A stretch of 64,000 nucleotides of DNA from CBDFFW01 sp965246945. Its GTDB lineage: Bacteria > Pseudomonadota > Alphaproteobacteria > UBA11073. The notes beneath the pieces are model-generated. The model was not told the DNA's origin, did no database searches, and worked only from the letters and a program-made list of their open reading frames with translations. Positions 1 through 8,989 of the stretch are shown piece by piece. The translations under genes were made by a program, and so were the position numbers. The stretch spans positions 682,001-746,000 of the forward strand of contig CBDFFW010000001.1 in the NCBI GenBank assembly GCA_965246945.1, read 5' to 3'. Each line of letters opens with the position of its first letter. Within the stretch, counting starts at the first letter, position 1.

Positions 1-1377
1 TGTGCCCGCATGCCATTGGTTGAGCGTCAGTTGATAGGCTTTTTGCGCGAATTGCATCGCTGCCAATTGTGCTTGTTCCTGTTCGGCATCAAGCGTGGTG
101 GCGGCCAGCGCATTTTCGACATCTGAAAATGCGGTTAGCACCGCTTTGTGATAATTCTGTGCCAGTTCTTGATAACGCGCTTTGCTTAAATCCAACTGGC
201 CAGCCAATGCACCACCGGCAAAAATAGGCTGGGTGAGGCCTGCGCCGATTGACCAGAATTGGCCGGTGGGTTCAAACACACTGTGCAATATCGTGCTGGC
301 ATAACCGCCTTGGGTGGTGAGTGTGAGACTAGGAAATAATTGCGCGCGCGATTGGGTGATATCGGCGTTCGCCGCAATTAATTGCGCTTCGGCGTTTTGC
401 ACATCGGGGCGGCGGCGCAGTAATGCCGATGGCAGGCCAAGGGTGACAGCCGGCACATTTAACGCGCGTAAACCTTGATCATGCTGCGGCATGCCAAAAT
501 CTTCGGGTAACTGGCCGACCAGCAAAGCAAGCGCGTTTTTATCCTGTTCCTGACGCAGTTCAAGCGGCGGAATGGCCGCGCGCTGAGCGGCAACCAGATT
601 TTCCTGCTGCGCAACATCCAAGGCAGAAACCAAGCCTTGTTTAAAGCGGTTGTGGAGGGATTCGAGCAAACGTTCGGCATTGGTCAGATTGCTATGCGCA
701 ACATCCAAACGGTCCAGCGTACCGAGCCAGTCGAAATAAGTATTGGCAACATTGGTAAAAACACTAAGCGCGATAGTCTCTTTATCAAACTGGCTGGCAT
801 TGCGCAGCGCCGCCGCCGATTCTACAGCCGCACGGTTTTTGCCCCAAAAATCCAATTCGTAACTGGCGTTGAGGCCAAAATTATAACTGTTAAACGGTTT
901 TTGACCATTGGTAAAGGAGCGGCCATTATTCGATTGCGCCGCGCGTTCGGCCGTGTTGGATGAATCAATCGTCGGATATAATGCGCCGCCCGCAATCCGT
1001 AATTGCGCATTGGCCTGCGCAATGCGGGCCACGGCCGCGCCAATATCATTGTTACGGCTTCGCGCTTGTTTGATTAATTGGGTGAGTTGGGGCGATTGAA
1101 ATTCCTGCCACCAATCGGTTTGTGGCCAAGCACCATCGGTGGCTAGGCTGTTCGACCATTCAGGTGAGACAGGAATATCAGGGCGCACATAGTCATCGCC
1201 GACATTGCAGGCAGCAAGGGATAAAATAATTAAAGCTAGACTACCAAATACCCTTATCTTGAGTAGCGGCAGAGCCGCGTATCGAAGGATATTCCAGCGG
1301 AATCTCCAGGTTAAGCATCCTTCGATACGAAAGCTTCGCTTTCTACTCAAGATAAGGTTGATGGTATGCGTTATCAT
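1..1377 (-). CDS. RND efflux outer-membrane lipoprotein, NodT/TolC family (partial, carries in-frame repeat)
   Basis: Outer-membrane channel of a tripartite efflux pump. The reading frame is open from ATG at 1377 to the left edge (459 codons), so the C-terminus is missing. The start overlaps the stop of the upstream RND gene as ATGA, the same coupling used at the other RND junction. Mature-region hallmarks are visible: YVRPDIP after the lipobox, DWWQEF, NASYELDFWGK, and the repeated second half with LGLPSALLRRRPDVQ, all typical of NodT-type factors. The lipobox SLAAC places the lipidated cysteine at residue 57, unusually far in. The reason is a 106-bp palindromic element (1252-1357) read in frame as about 35 basic/hydrophobic residues between the start and the hydrophobic core. 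No ATG, GTG or TTG codon lies between the element and the lipobox, so translation must begin upstream of or inside it. Whether export still works is unknown. Confidence 0.88.
   Translation of the reverse strand, partial: MITHTINLILSRKRSFRIEGCLTWRFRWNILRYAALPLLKIRVFGSLALIILSLAACNVGDDYVRPDIPVSPEWSNSLATDGAWPQTDWWQEFQSPQLTQLIKQARSRNNDIGAAVARIAQANAQLRIAGGALYPTIDSSNTAERAAQSNNGRSFTNGQKPFNSYNFGLNASYELDFWGKNRAAVESAAALRNASQFDKETIALSVFTNVANTYFDWLGTLDRLDVAHSNLTNAERLLESLHNRFKQGLVSALDVAQQENLVAAQRAAIPPLELRQEQDKNALALLVGQLPEDFGMPQHDQGLRALNVPAVTLGLPSALLRRRPDVQNAEAQLIAANADITQSRAQLFPSLTLTTQGGYASTILHSVFEPTGQFWSIGAGLTQPIFAGGALAGQLDLSKARYQELAQNYHKAVLTAFSDVENALAATTLDAEQEQAQLAAMQFAQKAYQLTLNQWHAGT
1252..1357. repeat. 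Palindromic element, family A, copy 1 (inside a coding sequence)
   Basis: Imperfect inverted repeat of about 106 bp with arms of roughly 42 nt (TCTTGAGTAG ... CGAAGGAT on the left, its near complement ATCCTTCGATACG ... CTACTCAAGA on the right) around a short loop. The same arms recur at 34187, 40480, 57056 and 61558. This copy lies wholly within the first 42 codons of the outer-membrane efflux gene and is read without a stop. Confidence 0.9.
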
Positions 1378-4300
1378 GAGACTGCATACGCCTGCGCTGC
1401 CGGTTGGTAACGCTTTGATTTGGGTTTTAATTTTTCCATGGCCAGATAAACGACAGGTGTGGTGAATAAGGTTAGTAACTGGCTGAGCAATAAGCCGCCC
1501 ACAATGGCCACACCTAAGGGATGCCGCAATTCGCCGCCATTGCCGAACGATAAGGCTAGCGGCAAGGCACCCAAGGTGGCGGCCAGCGTGGTCATCATAA
1601 TCGGGCGAAAACGTTTCAAGGCGGCATCCACAATCGCATCCTGCGGTGAAGCGCCATTGCGTTCGGCAATCAGCGCAAAATCCACCAGCATAATCCCGTT
1701 TTTCTTCACAATCCCCATCAGTAAAATCACGCCGATAATACTGATCAGGGACAAATCATTGCCGGTGATGAGCAAGGCGAGCAAGGCACCAACCCCCGCC
1801 GAAGGTAAGGTTGAAATGATGGTAATCGGGTGCAGCGTGCTTTCATATAAGATGCCCAGCACGATATAAATACCGATAAAGGCGGCGGCGATGAGCAAGG
1901 GTTCATCCTTCATCGTATCGGCGAACGCTTTGGCATTACCGGCAAAACCGCTGTGAATGCCAGCCGGCATGCGAATATTATTGGTGGCTGTTTCAATGTG
2001 TTTCGCTGCATCGCCCAGCGATGAACCTTCGGGTAAATTAAAGCTCAGCGTGGCGGCTGGAAATTGCCCCTGGTGGCGCACGGAAAGCGGCGCAGTGCCC
2101 ATCTCGAATTTAGCTAAACTGCTTAACCGGATCTGGCTGCCATCGGCCGCTTTAATAAAAATATGTTCCAGCGCGGATGGGTTCTGCTGATATTTGGGAT
2201 CAATCTCTAACACCACATGATATTGATTACGCGTGGTGTAAATATTAGAAATTTGCCGCTGGGCAAAAGCGTTTTGCAATACCTGATCGATCGTTGCCAT
2301 ATCCACGCCCAGGCGCGTGGCGGTATCGCGGTCGACCACGATATTCAATTGCTGCGCGGCGGCATCCTGGTCGGATGATAAATCGGCGATATCTTTTTCC
2401 TGTTTCAGGCGGTTAATCAGTTTGGGGGTCCATTGCTGCAGCTCGGCCAGGCTTTCGCTCCACAACGCGAATTGATATTGGGCGCGGGATGAGCGGCCGC
2501 CGACGCGGATATCCTGCGCGGCTTGTAGAAAACTGGCTACCCCCTCTACTTTGGCGAGTTTGGGCCGCAGGCGGGCAATAATCTGGGCCGCATTTTCTTT
2601 GCGCGCGTTTAGGGGTTTAAGGCTGATGAACATCCGCCCTTCATTACCGGTGGAGCCCATGCCGCTGCCACCCACGAATGAACCCATGCCCGCCACGGCC
2701 GGATCGGCCAGAATGATGCGGTTCACCTCCTGCTGCTTGGCAGAGAGCGCATCATAAGAGATATCGCTGCGGCCTTGCAGATTGCCCATCAGCAAACCCG
2801 TATCTTGATCCGGAAAAAAACCTTTGGGAATATGAATATAAAGCGCGATGGTAAGCGCGATGGTGGCCAAGGTGGTGAGCAGCATCAGCCATTGGTGGCG
2901 CACCACCCAGTGCAAGCTGCGGCCATAATATTTTTCCAGCCAGACAAAAAACCGTTCGCCCAAATGAATGGTTGCCGTTATTTGTTGCTGCCGTTTCGCG
3001 CGATAAACCATCAGCCAGGCATAAAGCGTGGGTGTGACAGTGAGGGAGATAACCATCGAGACCGCAATGGCAGCCGTCAGCGTTACCGCAAATTCGCGGA
3101 ACAACCGGCCGATAATGCCGCCCATGAACAGCAGTGGAATAAATACGGCAACCAGTGAAATACTGATGGAAATCACGGTAAAGGTAATTTCTTTGGCACC
3201 CTTAATGGCTGCCTGCATCGGGGCGATGCCCGCTTCGACATAGCGGGTGATGTTTTCAATCATCACAATGGCATCATCCACCACGAAACCGACTGAGATG
3301 GTGAGCGCCATGAGCGAGATATTATCTAAGCTATAACCCAGCAGCCACATCACGGCAAAGGTACCGGCCAGGGATAATGGCACCGTTACAATCGCGGCCA
3401 GCGTGGGCGTGAACCGGCCGAGCGCCAGATAAACCACACCGATAACCAGCAGCACGGAAATCAGCAGGGTAAACTGCACATCATGCAATGAACTGCGAAT
3501 GGTTTGTGTGCGGTCGGTCAGAATGGTGAGTTTGGTGCCAGCTGGCATCCAGCCTTCCAGTTGCGGAAAAATCTTCTTGATGTGGTCAACCGTTTCAATC
3601 ACATTTGCATCGGCCTGTTTTTGAATAATGATCAAAATCGCTTTACCATTATTGTACCAGCCGGTTTGTTTGTTGTTTTCCACGCTGTCGGTGACCGTGG
3701 CAATATCCTGCAAACGCAAGGTAGTGCCCGCACCATTTTTTAAAATCAATGGGGCATAATTGGCCGCGCCATTGATCTGGTCATTTACCGCAATGGCCAT
3801 GCTTTGCTTAGCGCCATTGAAACTGCCTTTAGGGGAATTGGTATTGCTGGCGGCCACGGCGCTGCGCACTTCATCAAACCCCAAACCGGTGGCGCTGAGC
3901 GCCTGCGGATCCACTTGAATACGCACAGCGGGTTTATCCGCACCGCTGAGGTTCACCTGAGCCACGCCTGGCACCTGCGAAATGCTGGGCAGCAAAATAT
4001 TATCGCAGGCATCGTATAATCTGGCGGGGCTTAGCGTGTTGGAAGTGACCGCAACAATCAAAATCGGCGCATCTGACGGGTTCACTTTGCGGTAGGTCGG
4101 CGGGCTGGGCAGATCGACCGGCAAATCACTGCCTGAAGCATTGATCGCCGCCTGCACATCATGCGCCGCGCCTTCGATATCACGGTTCAGATCAAACTGC
4201 GCGGTGATATTGGCGGCACCGGCAGTGCTGGCGGAAGTCAATTCCGAGACGCCCGCAATCTGCCCCAAGCGCCGCTCTAACGGCGCGGCAACAGTCGCCG

Positions 4301-4478
4301 CCATAGTTTCAGGATCAGCCCCAGGCAGGCGGGCGGAGACATTCACGGTTGGAAAATCGACACGCGGCAGTGGGGCAACCGGCAATTCGGCATAAGCCAC
4401 CACGCCGATTAAAAACAACCCGATCGAGAGCAGCAGCACCCCGACCGGATGTTTAATGCAGAGTTCCGCCAAGCTCAT
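1374..4478 (-). CDS. RND multidrug efflux inner-membrane transporter (MdtC-like)
   Basis: Proton-driven inner-membrane pump of the AcrB/MdtC hydrophobe-amphiphile efflux family, 1034 residues, the usual length. It begins MSLAELCIKHPVGVLLLSIG, as these proteins do. Two repeats of a transmembrane segment, periplasmic porter loops and a bundle of membrane helices are visible. The proton-relay motif VDDAIVMIENI lies near residue 405, and GIVKKNGIMLVDFA marks the second half. It follows the paralogous pump gene with a 4-bp ATGA overlap, and its own stop overlaps the NodT start the same way. Two different RND subunits in tandem with one fusion protein is the MdtABC/MuxABC arrangement, where the pumps form a heterotrimer. 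Substrates cannot be told from sequence; bile salts, novobiocin-like drugs or metals are known for relatives. Confidence 0.93.
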   Translation of the reverse strand: MSLAELCIKHPVGVLLLSIGLFLIGVVAYAELPVAPLPRVDFPTVNVSARLPGADPETMAATVAAPLERRLGQIAGVSELTSASTAGAANITAQFDLNRDIEGAAHDVQAAINASGSDLPVDLPSPPTYRKVNPSDAPILIVAVTSNTLSPARLYDACDNILLPSISQVPGVAQVNLSGADKPAVRIQVDPQALSATGLGFDEVRSAVAASNTNSPKGSFNGAKQSMAIAVNDQINGAANYAPLILKNGAGTTLRLQDIATVTDSVENNKQTGWYNNGKAILIIIQKQADANVIETVDHIKKIFPQLEGWMPAGTKLTILTDRTQTIRSSLHDVQFTLLISVLLVIGVVYLALGRFTPTLAAIVTVPLSLAGTFAVMWLLGYSLDNISLMALTISVGFVVDDAIVMIENITRYVEAGIAPMQAAIKGAKEITFTVISISISLVAVFIPLLFMGGIIGRLFREFAVTLTAAIAVSMVISLTVTPTLYAWLMVYRAKRQQQITATIHLGERFFVWLEKYYGRSLHWVVRHQWLMLLTTLATIALTIALYIHIPKGFFPDQDTGLLMGNLQGRSDISYDALSAKQQEVNRIILADPAVAGMGSFVGGSGMGSTGNEGRMFISLKPLNARKENAAQIIARLRPKLAKVEGVASFLQAAQDIRVGGRSSRAQYQFALWSESLAELQQWTPKLINRLKQEKDIADLSSDQDAAAQQLNIVVDRDTATRLGVDMATIDQVLQNAFAQRQISNIYTTRNQYHVVLEIDPKYQQNPSALEHIFIKAADGSQIRLSSLAKFEMGTAPLSVRHQGQFPAATLSFNLPEGSSLGDAAKHIETATNNIRMPAGIHSGFAGNAKAFADTMKDEPLLIAAAFIGIYIVLGILYESTLHPITIISTLPSAGVGALLALLITGNDLSLISIIGVILLMGIVKKNGIMLVDFALIAERNGASPQDAIVDAALKRFRPIMMTTLAATLGALPLALSFGNGGELRHPLGVAIVGGLLLSQLLTLFTTPVVYLAMEKLKPKSKRYQPAAQAYAVS

Positions 4479-7400
4479 ATGGCGGCGCTTTCAGCTGACA
4501 CATTTGTGTCGCGTGGTAAAAAACGCTGTTTCACACGTTCCAACGCCAGATAAATCACGGGCGTGGTGTAGAGTGTGAGCAGCTGGCTGAGAATTAAGCC
4601 GCCTACAATCGCAATCCCCATGGGGCGACGCAGTTCGGCTCCCATGCCTTGATCGAGCGCCAACGGGATAGCACCGAGCAATGCGGCCATGGTGGTCATC
4701 ATAATGGGCCGGAAGCGCATGAGGCTAGCTTTGAAGATCGCTTCTTCCGGCGGTAGGTTTTGCGTGCGCTCCGCTGCCAAGGCAAAATCGATCATCATAA
4801 TTGCGTTTTTCTTCACAATCCCCATCAACAAAATAATGCCGATGAGCGCGACAAGTGATAAATCCTGCCCGCATAACATTAATGCCAGTAAAGCCCCCAC
4901 ACCGGCGGAGGGCAGGGTGGATAAAATTGTGATTGGATGGATCACGCTTTCATATAAAACGCCCAATACGATGTAGATCACGATGGCCGCCGCTAAAATT
5001 AACAAAGGTTCGCTGGCCAGCGAGGTTTGGAATTCTGCCGCATCGCCGTTGAAATTGCCGGTAATCGTGTTGGGCATTTGCAGTTGCTGCCTGGCTTTGC
5101 CCATGGCAGTCACTGCATCGCTTAGTGCTTTGCCTTCGGCCAAATTGAAGCTTAGGGTAACCGCTGGAAAAGCGCCTTGATGGCTGATCGATAAAGGCGC
5201 CTGCATTACATTCACTTTGGCAAAGGCGCCGATGGGCACCAGCGTATTTACGCCGTTGCTACTGGCATGCACATAAAGCGAAGACAGCGCGGCGGGGCTT
5301 TGCTGATAGGCGGGGGTGACTTCCAAAATCACATGGTATTGATTGGCTTGGGCATAGACGGTCGAAATCTGCCGCTGGCCGAAAGCATCATACAAGGTAT
5401 CGTCAATCGCTTGCGGGGTGACGCCCAGCCGCGCGGCCTGATCGCGGTCAATTTGAATATCGGCTTTCAGCCCGCCATTTTCAGCATCTGAAGCGATGTC
5501 CGTAAAAATCGGATTGTCCTGTAAACTGGCGATCAGCTTTTCGGACCATTCGGCCAGTTCATCACCATCCAAATCAGTCAATGTATATTGATATTGGGTA
5601 CGGGAAAGACGGGCACCGATTTGAATATCTTGCGAAGCCTGCATATGCACGGTGATACCAGGAATTTGCGTAAGCTGTTTATTGAGCCGGCGAATAATGC
5701 GCTCGGCCCCGCTATGCCATTTCTCTTTATCCTTTAACATGATCGTAATACGGCCGCTATTCGGCGTGGCATTAATCGCGCCAACCCCCAGGAAGGAAGC
5801 GACCGAAACAACATCCGCATCCTTTTGAATAACGGCGGCCACCTGTTCCTGCAGCCGCGCCATTTCGTTGAATGATACCGTTTCCGGCGCATCTGTGGTG
5901 GCGATAATCTGGCCGGTATCCTGCAGCGGCAAAAAGCCTTTCGGCACAATGATGTATAAGCCGATAGTGGCGATCAATGTAATCAGCGTCACCCATAAGG
6001 TGGCGGTCTGATGCTGCAATATCCAATGCAGGCTGGTTTGGTAACGGCCGGTCAGCCAACCAAAAAAGCCGTGATCTTCTGAGCGTTCATGGTCGCGCAG
6101 TGTGCCCGCTTTCAATATATAGCCGCACATCATCGGGGTAAGGGTTAATGAAATAACAGCGGATGCCAGCACGGCAATGGTCAGCGTCAGCGCAAATTCG
6201 CGGAACAGGCGGCCAACAATACCAGTCATGAATAATAGCGGGATGAAAACGGCGATAAGCGAAACGGTGAGGGAGACAATCGTAAAACCGATTTCCTTTG
6301 CGCCATTATATGCCGCTTGCAGCGGTTTTTCGCCGAGCTCGATATGGCGGACGATATTTTCGATCATCACAATCGCATCATCCACCACAAAACCGGAAGC
6401 GATGGTGAGCGCCATCAGCGAAAGATTATCGAGACTGAATCCGCACAGCGACATCACGCCAACCGTGGCAATCAGTGAAAGTGGCAGCGCCACACCTGGA
6501 ATAATCGTGGCACGCCATGAACGCAAAAATGCGAAGATGACGAGGATCACCAGGATTATCGTCAGCACCAACGTGAACTGTACATCTTTGACCGAAGCGC
6601 GAATGGTTTGCGTGCGGTCGGTCAGCACGGTCATTTTAATCCCGGCAGGCAGCGCGGTCGAAAGTTGCGGCAGCGCGGCTTTCAACCGGTCGGCGGTCGC
6701 CATAATATTGGCGCCAGGCTGGCGTTGCACATCCACAATTACGGCGGGTTGGCCATTCACCCAGCCACCCGCGCGGGTATTTTCAACCCCTTCCACCACA
6801 GTGCCCACATCCCGAATGCGCATGATTGTGCCTTTATTGGTGGCGATAATTAGCGCGCCATAAGTGGCGCTATCGGCGATTTGATCATTGATGCCGAGCG
6901 TTAAAGTTTGCAGTGGGCCGCTGAAACTCCCTTTCGGTAAGTTGACATTGGCTTTGCCTAAAACGGTGTGGACATCTTCGAGGCTGACACCATAAGCCGA
7001 AAGCCGCGCGGGATCCAGCTGAATGCGGTAGGCGGGACGCTGGCCGCCTTGCGTCAACACACGGCCGACACCTGTTACCTGACTGAGTTTTTGAGCAAGC
7101 AGGGTATCGGCGACATCATTCACCTTGGTCATCGGCAAGGTGTCGGAGGTTAAGGCCACAGTTAACACGGGCGGATCGGCCGGATTAACCTTTGAATAGG
7201 CGGGCGGGTAGGGCAGATTGGCGGGCAGCACACCGCGTGCGGCATCGATGGCGGCCTGCACATCTTCCGAGGCGGTATCGAGATTTTTATCGAGATCGAA
7301 TTGCAGGGTCAGTGCGCTTAACCCTTCGGAGCTGGTCGATAGCATATAGGTCAGGCCTGGGATCAAACCGAATTGCCGTTCCAATGGCGCCGTTACCAGG

Positions 7401-7582
7401 CTCGCCATGGTTTCCGAACTGGCCCCAGGCAATTGGGTGGTGACTTGAATGGTGGGAAAATCGACCTGCGGCAGTGCGGAAACCGGCAGGCGGTAATAGC
7501 CCATCATCCCGCCCAGCAGCAGCGCCACAGCCAACAGCCAAGTGGCAATCGGCCGTGCAATAAAGATACCAGAAAAACCCAT
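4475..7582 (-). CDS. RND multidrug efflux inner-membrane transporter (MdtB-like)
   Basis: Second RND pump subunit, 1035 residues, starting MGFSGIFIARPIATWLLAVA. The porter domain carries VDFPTIQVTTQLPGAS. VDDAIVMIENIVRHIELGEKP lies near residue 400 and supplies the two acidic residues of the proton relay, with GIVKKNAIMMIDFALAAER in the C-terminal half. It is clearly paralogous to its downstream neighbour yet distinct throughout, as expected for partners in an MdtB/MdtC heterotrimer. The ATG is 2 nt after the stop of the membrane-fusion gene, so the four genes are very likely one transcript. No truncation or frameshift is seen. Confidence 0.93.
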   Translation of the reverse strand: MGFSGIFIARPIATWLLAVALLLGGMMGYYRLPVSALPQVDFPTIQVTTQLPGASSETMASLVTAPLERQFGLIPGLTYMLSTSSEGLSALTLQFDLDKNLDTASEDVQAAIDAARGVLPANLPYPPAYSKVNPADPPVLTVALTSDTLPMTKVNDVADTLLAQKLSQVTGVGRVLTQGGQRPAYRIQLDPARLSAYGVSLEDVHTVLGKANVNLPKGSFSGPLQTLTLGINDQIADSATYGALIIATNKGTIMRIRDVGTVVEGVENTRAGGWVNGQPAVIVDVQRQPGANIMATADRLKAALPQLSTALPAGIKMTVLTDRTQTIRASVKDVQFTLVLTIILVILVIFAFLRSWRATIIPGVALPLSLIATVGVMSLCGFSLDNLSLMALTIASGFVVDDAIVMIENIVRHIELGEKPLQAAYNGAKEIGFTIVSLTVSLIAVFIPLLFMTGIVGRLFREFALTLTIAVLASAVISLTLTPMMCGYILKAGTLRDHERSEDHGFFGWLTGRYQTSLHWILQHQTATLWVTLITLIATIGLYIIVPKGFLPLQDTGQIIATTDAPETVSFNEMARLQEQVAAVIQKDADVVSVASFLGVGAINATPNSGRITIMLKDKEKWHSGAERIIRRLNKQLTQIPGITVHMQASQDIQIGARLSRTQYQYTLTDLDGDELAEWSEKLIASLQDNPIFTDIASDAENGGLKADIQIDRDQAARLGVTPQAIDDTLYDAFGQRQISTVYAQANQYHVILEVTPAYQQSPAALSSLYVHASSNGVNTLVPIGAFAKVNVMQAPLSISHQGAFPAVTLSFNLAEGKALSDAVTAMGKARQQLQMPNTITGNFNGDAAEFQTSLASEPLLILAAAIVIYIVLGVLYESVIHPITILSTLPSAGVGALLALMLCGQDLSLVALIGIILLMGIVKKNAIMMIDFALAAERTQNLPPEEAIFKASLMRFRPIMMTTMAALLGAIPLALDQGMGAELRRPMGIAIVGGLILSQLLTLYTTPVIYLALERVKQRFLPRDTNVSAESAAI

Positions 7583-7584
7583 GG

Positions 7585-8889
7585 CTATTGCTGCGGTTTA
7601 TCGCTGTTGGTGCCCGTGTAACTGTGCGCCGTTTTGCTATCCGGATTGGTATCTTTAGTTGGGGTTGCAGACGGATCTGCGGCGGTATTTTTATCGCCTG
7701 GTTGTTCTGGCGTTTGATCCGGTTTATGGCCGCGGCTACTTTTATGTTCATCACCAATAGCCGGTTGTTCGCCAGGCAGAGTGACTTTGCTGCCATCCTG
7801 TAATTTGATCATGCCATCGGTGATCACCTGTTCGCCTGCTTGCAGGCCGTCACTGATAATCGTCACATCATCCTGGGCCAGACCAATGGTTACCGGCCGC
7901 AATTTCACGGTGTGATCCGGTTGCAGTACATAAACGTAAGTGCCTTGCGGACCACGTTGCACGGCCACGGTCGGCACCACCAACGCATCTGCCTGGGTAT
8001 TCAATAACAGCCGCACATTGGCAAAGCCGCCTGGCCATAACATGTGTTCAGTATTCGGGAATTCGGCTTTTAATTTAATGGTGCCGGTGGCTTGATCAAT
8101 CTGGTTATCGACCAAAATTAATTTGCCCTGGTCTTGAATATTTTGGTTGTCAGCCGCCATCGCCAAAACGGGTAATTCGCCGATGGCATTAATCTGTGCA
8201 TTGATACTTGGCAGGTTTTGCTGGGGCAGGCTGAAGATAACCGCAACCGGTTCAATTTGCGTAACGACCACAATGCCGTTGGTGTCACCTGGATGCACCA
8301 AATTGCCGACATCCACCTGACGAATACCCGTACGGCCATTAATGGGAGAGGTGATAGTGGTATAGCTGAACAAGGTTTTTTGATTGGCAACCAAGGCATC
8401 ATCTGCCCGCACCGATGCTTCTAATTGTTTGATGGTGGAGCGCGCGGTATCGACCGTTTGTTGCGCAATATCACTGCCCAGATTGATATAACGCTGCAAA
8501 TCGCGTTTGGCGTTTTCCAAGATGGCGGCATCCTTTTCCCGCGTGGCAATGGCCTGGTTAACTTGGGCTTGATAGCTGCGTGGATCAATCTGGGCCAGCA
8601 GATCACCTTTTTTCACTGCTTGGCCTTCGGTAAACGCGACCTTCGTTAAAGTGCCATCCACCTGGCTGCGCACGGTGACTGTATTCGATGCTTGAATGGT
8701 GCCCAGCCCATCCAAATAAATCGGCACATCCGCTGTTTTAACCGGCATAACTTGCACCACCACAGGCGGCGGCTTTTTATCTTTTTTAGCATCGGGGTTT
8801 CTGGGCCAGAAATGCCAAACAGCAAAGCCAATTACGGCTACCACCAACAAACCAATGAATATTTTGCGCCAAGCAGGGGGATGCAACAT
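7585..8889 (-). CDS. RND efflux membrane fusion protein (MdtA-like)
   Basis: Periplasmic adaptor linking the RND pumps to the outer-membrane channel; 434 residues. One N-terminal membrane anchor follows the start (KIFIGLLVVAVIGFAVWHF). Then come the barrel/lipoyl half-motif (GTIQASNTVTVRSQVDGTL), the coiled-coil hairpin, the second lipoyl half (ITSPINGRTGIRQVDVGNLV) and the membrane-proximal domain ending near TLPGEQP. The last 50 or so residues are a Pro/Asp/Lys/Thr-rich, low-complexity tail of the kind seen in MdtA proteins. It is the first gene of the efflux operon and is transcribed away from the flavoprotein gene across a 100-bp gap that must hold both promoters. No dedicated regulator gene is adjacent. 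Confidence 0.92.
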   Translation of the reverse strand: MLHPPAWRKIFIGLLVVAVIGFAVWHFWPRNPDAKKDKKPPPVVVQVMPVKTADVPIYLDGLGTIQASNTVTVRSQVDGTLTKVAFTEGQAVKKGDLLAQIDPRSYQAQVNQAIATREKDAAILENAKRDLQRYINLGSDIAQQTVDTARSTIKQLEASVRADDALVANQKTLFSYTTITSPINGRTGIRQVDVGNLVHPGDTNGIVVVTQIEPVAVIFSLPQQNLPSINAQINAIGELPVLAMAADNQNIQDQGKLILVDNQIDQATGTIKLKAEFPNTEHMLWPGGFANVRLLLNTQADALVVPTVAVQRGPQGTYVYVLQPDHTVKLRPVTIGLAQDDVTIISDGLQAGEQVITDGMIKLQDGSKVTLPGEQPAIGDEHKSSRGHKPDQTPEQPGDKNTAADPSATPTKDTNPDSKTAHSYTGTNSDKPQQ

Positions 8890-8972
8890 TTAAACTTCAA
8901 TTCTTATTAAAGAATAGCATATAAAGGTTATATCATTTTTTGATTGTTAAGAAATGGTCATTTGGACCACCG

Positions 8973-8989
8973 TGTTATGATCTAATAAG
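8973..8989 (+). promoter_or_regulatory. Extended -10 promoter giving a near-leaderless message
   Basis: TGTTATGAT at 8973-8981 fits an extended -10 element (TGnTATGAT). No good -35 is visible, which is usual for such promoters. The -10 ends 8 nt before the ATG at 8990, so transcription should start at or within about 2 nt of the start codon. No ribosome-binding site is present in this space. Confidence 0.45.

Noticed and set aside
6177..6863. Long open frame opposite the MdtB-like gene
   Set aside because: It is the complement of a well-supported RND gene; the translation is low-complexity Ser/Arg/Ile with no family resemblance and no ribosome-binding site.
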